Source of the DNA: Triglochin maritima
Lineage: Eukaryota > Streptophyta > Magnoliopsida > Alismatales > Juncaginaceae
DNA length: 64,000 nucleotides
Direction of reading: 5' to 3'
Assembly (NCBI GenBank): GCA_963682175.1
Contig: OY821771.1
Location: 30,462,201-30,526,200, forward strand
Numbering within the stretch: the first letter of the stretch is position 1; each line of letters begins with the position of its first letter. Shown one piece after another: positions 58,824 through 64,000 of this stretch. The notes below the pieces were generated by a model. The model had not been told where the DNA came from. It did no database searches and was given only the letters and a program-made list of their open reading frames with translations. A program made the translations under genes and the position numbers.

Positions 58824-59307
58824 TGTTAAACCTTCTTCATGGTTCATTATTAACTATGAATAATTCAATTTATAGTCCAAAGATCACCAATACCGCAATA
58901 TTTCACAAACAAAACTTAATCTGATTTATTGTTTAAGATGACATACCTTGATTAACAGCGGAAGATGTAATGGCTGTCATCTTCTTTCTTATGACTCCTG
59001 ACGGTTACTCTTCCTCTCAGAATTCAGTTTCTCTCTCTAACCCTATTTCCTTATGCGTTTCTTGATGGAGAAGAATGCAACTGCTTACGGGGAGGGAGAA
59101 GACCCAATCCTTTATATAACATTTAACTCTAAATCTGGTACGTCCATCATATACCAATTCAACGCTTAAGATTAATCACAGATCTAATGCTCTAATTATA
59201 GAACGATCTATTTATGACTTAATTAATCGGGTCACATTAAGATTAGAAACTGCATAACGTTAAAAGTAAATGAGTCATTTGCAGTTTCTAATAGCAGATT
59301 TCTAACA
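58824..59307 (-). repeat. 5' LTR of the young copia element
   Basis: 484 bp. The minus-strand TATA box TTATATAAAGG (about 59110-59121) should drive the element. Differences from the 3' LTR were seen at the GTAATGGCTGTCATC site (two), the CTATTTCCTTATG site and GGGAGAAGACC; three of the four are transitions. Confidence 0.97.
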
Positions 59308-59312
59308 GGGAA

Positions 59313-60060
59313 CTGGAAAGTGGAAAAGATTTGTCCTATGAAACCTAGTTGGTCCTAAACAGCTAAACTAATTAATGACGCCATAATTAATTGCAGTTGC
59401 CATGTCCTCTTTATAGTTACCTATGTTCTGTTTAGCCATGAGCTACTAAGACAACATTATGGGTGGAGCCCAAATTAGGCACCAACCCAAAACGACAAGA
59501 TCAACATCACCAAGCTTTTTGTCCACATGAAACCGACAGAGTCTGCTCCAATCTCTTTCACTCCTTGTTTTTTTTTTTGTGCAAAAAAGAGTGAGATTCA
59601 ACGTGTGATTCTATAGTGCTCTGGTTTAAGCTTTGAAGAAGTTGCAACCACAAAATTGAGATATTCTAAGAAAATTGTCTTTTCGGGATTGATCATGTGG
59701 CATGTATATGTGATTGCTTTTCAAAAAGGTTGCCAATTGTTGTCGTCATTGTCATCGTCATTTAGTCGTTATACTTTGTTTTATCACAATGTGGCAATTG
59801 TGAACGTCATTGTCATCGACATTCCATCAATATGTGTTGTTGTCTTATACCGTATGGACCCAAATATGGGTCGGGATCAATATGAGCTCTTTTGCGCAAA
59901 CTTGCGAAAGAAAGACAACAAAAAAGTTTATTGGTCTTACATCTCTCAAATGCTAAATTGAAAACTATTTACAATCATTTTACAGTAATATAAACTTTGT
60001 TATTTGATAATTCATTTTTATTTTCTTGGTTCAAGGTAAAGCTTAGAAACATTTTTCTTT
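59313..60060. other. Intergenic, no recognised gene
   Basis: A 101-codon plus-strand ORF at 59656-59961 has no domain I recognise and no promoter or splice context. A run of ten or more T bases lies near 59569. Nothing else was supported. Confidence 0.4.
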
Positions 60061-61036
60061 TGGGAAATTTGAGTCTTTATGCTTTAAGTGACTCACTAAT
60101 TGAATAAAAATATCCACATTTACATCATCATAACATATGTTTATGTTTCATGTACTGCCCAAAATACTCCTTGCATAAATCATTCCATTTCTCCATCTTT
60201 CTCTCTTTTTCAGCTGTATCTGACTTCTCAGTTGGGAGTAAAGACCTGATCGAGCCCACAATAGTCAATATCGAGTTCAGATCGTCCCCTTTGGACTCAC
60301 CTCAGACTCCCATCGGACCCCACAGGAATGCACAAGTTGTTTGCATCTGTGTTTGAATCTACGTTTTCTGGGCTATCTGGTTATTTTCGTGCTCGATGGT
60401 TCTAGATGGAGCTCGATGAATGACCATTTCTGATGTTTGAAGACGATACTAGATGGTACTTGATGATACTCGATGAGTTTGATAAGGTATTGATATGAAC
60501 TCGATAGTATGCTCGATGGGTTCAATAAGTCCAATCAAACTCTAAACATGTATAACTATCGAGCATAAACATCGAGCCTCACTATCGCGTACCATCGAGT
60601 CCACTCGAACTTAAAATAATGTTAACTATTGAGCATACCTACCAGCCCTCACTATCGAGTATCATCTAGCTAGCATTGTCTTCAACCATCAGAAATGGTC
60701 ATTTATCGAGCTTCATCAAACACAAAAATAACCAAATACCTCAAAAAATGCAAATTCAAACATAGATTCAAACAACTTGTGCATTCCGGTGTGGGTCCGA
60801 GGGAGTCCAAAGGGAATGATCTGAGCTCGATATTGACTATTGTGAGCTTGATTTGGTCTTCACTCCCAACTAAGAAGTCAGATACGGCCGAGGAAAAGAG
60901 AAAATGAATGATTTATGCAAAAGATATTTTGGGTAGCACATGAAACATAAAACATATTTTTACGATGATGTTAATGTAGGGATTTTCCCCCAAATTAGTG
61001 AGTCACTTTAAGCATAATATAAAGACTCAAAATTCC
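60061..61036. mobile_element. About 976-bp near-palindrome, TIR or foldback element
   Basis: The left arm starts GGGAAATTTGAGTCTTTATG and the right arm, read inward, GGAATTTTGAGTCTTTAT. They pair for about 400 bases or more, with shared phrases such as AGTGACTCACTAATT, CAATAGTCAATATCGAG and AATGCACAAGTTGTTTG. The centre (60400-60680) is made of CTCGATG and CATCGAG words and their variants. Flanks ATTTTTCTTT and ATTTTCTTCC are similar, so a 9- to 10-bp duplication is possible but not certain. It does not code; a transcript across it would form a long hairpin. Confidence 0.75.
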
Positions 61037-61161
61037 ATTTTCTTCCCATCCTCCTTTTAGAATATGATTCCATGGTTTTTGCTAATTGAAATGCAACACT
61101 TTGTAGTTCAATGTTTAAGAAGTTAAATTTTTGTTATATTATGTTTATTACATATTATTAT

Positions 61162-61163
<2 letters not shown>

Positions 61164-61230
<67 letters not shown>
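61164..61230. repeat. (TA)n microsatellite
   Basis: A TA run of about 28 units at 61164-61219, then an interrupted TTTATATATATA to 61230. Confidence 0.95.
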
Positions 61231-61459
61231 GGTACATGTATATATAAACATTGGATTCAAGTAAATGCTTTTTGTAAATTGAATTAGATTAGAATCCAAA
61301 TATAATGATTGTATTTAAAATTAAGTTATTTTTAGATTAATTTTTCAGTTGTGATTGTGTTTATTTATTTTAAGGTCATTCTACCTTTAGACATAAATTC
61401 TCATCCATTTGTGTGAAAAAATCTTGAGTTTAACTTGACTTGGATTTGAAATCAAAATA

Positions 61460-61955
61460 GGGTTAATTACAGTTTGCCCCCTTGAACTATACATTTGTAT
61501 CACTTTGCCCCCTTGAACTTTAATTTTGTAACACTTTGCCCCCTTGAACTTCAAACACTCATTATTTAACACATTCGACATCTTTTTTCTAATTTTTTTT
61601 TGTATCCCTAATACACTCCTAAACTTGTATTTACATTAAAGTTTGGATCCAAACGGAAGTCAGATATGGTTGGAATTTGGTTCGGTTTGACACTCAATCT
61701 GACCCAAATTCCAACCATATCCGACCTCCGTTTGGATCCAAACTTTCACGTAAATATAGGTTTAGAAGTGTATTAGGGATACAACAAAAAAGTTAGGAAA
61801 AAACGCCGAATGTGTGTTAAATAATGAGTTTTTGAAGTTCAAAGGGACAAAGTGTTACAAAATTAAAGTTCAGGGGAGGTAACTGTTAACTTTGAAAGAT
61901 CAGGGGGCAAAGTGATACTGAGGCATAGTTTAGGGGGGCAAACTGTAATTAACCC
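61460..61955. mobile_element. Palindromic MITE, Mutator type by 9-bp duplication
   Basis: Ends GGGTTAATTACAGTTTGCCC and its inverse close a 496-bp element. Perfect 9-bp repeats ATCAAAATA lie at 61451-61459 and 61956-61964. The arms pair almost over the whole length; each carries three spaced copies of a CTTTGCCCCCTTGAACTT-type phrase or complement. A half copy lies at 34126-34429. It is non-coding. Confidence 0.9.
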
Positions 61956-61964
61956 ATCAAAATA

Positions 61965-63861
61965 TTATACACTCAAGCGACAGTTATGAACTCCTATTAA
62001 AATTGTTTTTAGAAAATGATATTATTGAAAATTGAATAACATAAAACACAATTAGCCTAAACAAAAAATAATAAAAAGTTGATATTATATTTAAAAAACT
62101 TTCATCCACATTATTGTTTTAATATTTATGAATTAAATATAATAATATTCTTTTGAATACGTGGTTACAATTTTTAGCTCCTGCTTACACATTTTCATCT
62201 ATTTTTTATGTTAGTATATAAAAGCAGACATCCTTGATTTACATCCAATTGGAGATTGATTCTGCATAGTACGGGACTATTGTTAACATGAGCGTGAGAC
62301 TAGTTTGAGAAATGGATTAATTTAAACATTAGACATTATTTCCAATGCAAATAATTATATAATTATTATATAGGAAAGAAACTCAATTTGCATATTTTGA
62401 GCATAATGTAGGTAGAGTGAGCGTATCTTTTGTTGGACCACCAAGAAACGAAGTGCCGAATGATCATCAATTCATTAGCGACATCTCGAATTTAAGACAG
62501 CAAAACAAAATTGAGGTGCTTTAGCAAATAATTTCACCCTATACGGATTTTCAACTAGCAAGGTTCCTCGTCTCCTCCCTTAGAAATCTAAAAAATACAA
62601 GTTAAGTTCTACATTTTGGTTAGATGTCGAATTTCGCCACTCGGGGAATATACAAGGCGGCAATATGAAAAAGGTCATGGACAAATATATAAGAGTGATA
62701 TTGGGGGTATCATCACGGGCGATGTTGGGATTTTGGTCATAGGGTGAAATTTTTATAAGTGTGTTTCAATTTTCAAATAAAAATCGATAAACACGAAATC
62801 ATATGGATAAAAAGTTAAAAAGGATTAAAATCCTAGGGTTACAAAAATCATTTGACGGAAATCCAAGGGGATCAAAATCCTAACCTAGCAAACATCTAGT
62901 TACAATACTAGAAATTCTTAGAATTAAGTTAAGGTAATTTCTTAAAACTCAAAAGGATCAGTTCAATTATATGTGCCTCCGCCCCTGGGCCCTGGCTATC
63001 ATCCATGTTCTTGTCCAGATTGACAGAGAATTCCCTATTTCAATGATGATAAAATTTATTAGAAAATCAACGAAGTTAGATAAATATAAAATTGAGGGAA
63101 AAAAGGACTCATGTCATGTGGCAAAATATTTCAAGCCAAATATCCTGCTATAATAATAATCCAAATGGTGTTGATATGGATTACCTACTCATAAAACAGA
63201 TGTATATTTGTTTTTAAAGAAACGAATACAACTTTTAACGATACGATATAGGAACATGGATATTGATTTATAAGATTTTAAGGATGCAAATATAGAAAAC
63301 GTTATTGAATTGAGATATGAATTTCTTTGCAGGAATGAATATACTACGCATATGGATTCTTAGGTCCTTATTTATTTATTTATGTTATAGGTAAAAAATA
63401 AAACCTCAGTCTTTTGTAGAATTTTCCCAAATTGTTGACACTGCATTTTTAAATATCACATAATAGTTAATCCCAGGGATTTAACATTGGACAAAATGAT
63501 GTGAAAGAAAACTATTCACATAAATCAAAATGATTCTTTTGAGCTTATTTCTAACTTGCCCCCGACTAATTTGAGATTATAATATAATAATCAATATCAA
63601 GTTTTAGTAATTAAATCTAAGTGTGAGACTATACTAGTATACTACTAGTATAACAACTTTAATTTTATTTTTTATTTTATCCTATATATATTGTTATGCA
63701 CATTCGTTGTGGAATAGTCATTTAGCAAACTTTATTCGTTTAATAATATTTTTTTAATATTAGTGGGCGATTTGTATATGTATAGGAATGTGCATTTCAA
63801 ATAAGAATATGAAAAATATTCAAATTTGTTGCATGTTTCGAACCGTTCGCACCCCTTAATT
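61965..63861. other. AT-rich intergenic, no recognised feature
   Basis: ORFs are under 65 codons and lack domains; no splice-linked coding series, TIR pair or LTR could be supported. Confidence 0.4.
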
Positions 63862-64000
63862 GAAAGGAATGTGTTCTAAAAGTTTTACTTTTATATGTCA
63901 ATTATTATGAATTGAATGTGCAAGCATTTTGTTCCTTGATTATAGTATTCATCTTTTGGAAGTGTTAAGGAAGATGTCATTGGTCCTTAACCGTAGAGCT
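63862..64000. repeat. Start of a dispersed repeat, inverted relative to 4020-4164
   Basis: GGAATGTGTTCTAAAAGTTTTACTTT onward to the window end is the reverse complement of 4164 back to 4020 with few changes. If TGTGTTC is an LTR start, an element in plus orientation begins here and continues past the window. Confidence 0.65.

Larger units (their letters stand above)
53232..59307 (-). mobile_element. Full-length young Ty1/copia retrotransposon
   Basis: The 6076-bp element is complete in structure: two 484-bp LTRs (53232-53715 and 58824-59307), PBS, a gag-pol coding region and a polypurine tract, flanked by perfect GGGAA duplications (53227-53231 and 59308-59312). Both LTRs have TG...CA ends (plus strand TGTTAAACC...TTCTAACA). 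I count four differences between them (under 1%), so insertion is recent. Three in-frame stops break the polyprotein. Confidence 0.97.

Overview
This is nuclear DNA of a flowering plant. The evidence is intron-bearing genes with GT/AG borders, a nucleus-encoded gene for a chloroplast protein with a transit-peptide-like start, a subfamily XI-type LRR receptor kinase, and a dense mix of Ty1/copia, Ty3/gypsy, hAT and Mutator-like elements. The species cannot be named from the sequence. No rRNA, tRNA or CRISPR locus was recognised.

Only two genes look intact. At 18608-26291 (+) lies a ten-exon gene for a GDT1/UPF0016 cation transporter of the PAM71 (CCHA1) type, with both E-x-G-D-[KR]-[ST] motifs. 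At 28375-32570 (-) lies a two-exon gene for an LRR receptor kinase of about 1099 residues with a complete RD kinase. The two converge with about 2.1 kb between their stop codons.

Left of the genes (1-18261) is a nest of repeats: gypsy Athila/Tat-like LTRs and internal pieces in both orientations, two of them solo LTRs with their own 5-bp target duplications (7835-9443, 13198-14824); a Pack-MULE-like element holding a gene-like fragment (5735-7159); two hAT MITEs with perfect 8-bp duplications (2089-2384, 16349-16909); and a Mutator-like element whose inverted repeats are tandem arrays (17167-18261), about 350 bp upstream of the transporter start codon. Transporter introns 4 and 7 each carry a further terminal-inverted-repeat element.

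Right of the genes are rearranged SIRE-like copia sequence lacking pol (35590-41825), a non-autonomous gypsy element or mosaic (41826-48905), a dead hAT transposon with recognisable transposase pieces (50360-53002), a young full-length copia element with matching LTRs and a 5-bp duplication but three in-frame stops (53232-59307), a roughly 1-kb palindrome (60061-61036) and a Mutator-type MITE with a 9-bp duplication (61460-61955).

The most unusual signal is in the gypsy LTRs. Four copies carry a 20-bp stem-loop exactly 16 bases upstream of the TATA box, with a constant loop and paired changes in the stem. A second palindrome further upstream also shows paired changes. The unrelated SIRE-like LTRs carry many copies of a different 10-bp palindrome. 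All calls come from reading the sequence by eye; no alignment or database search was run.
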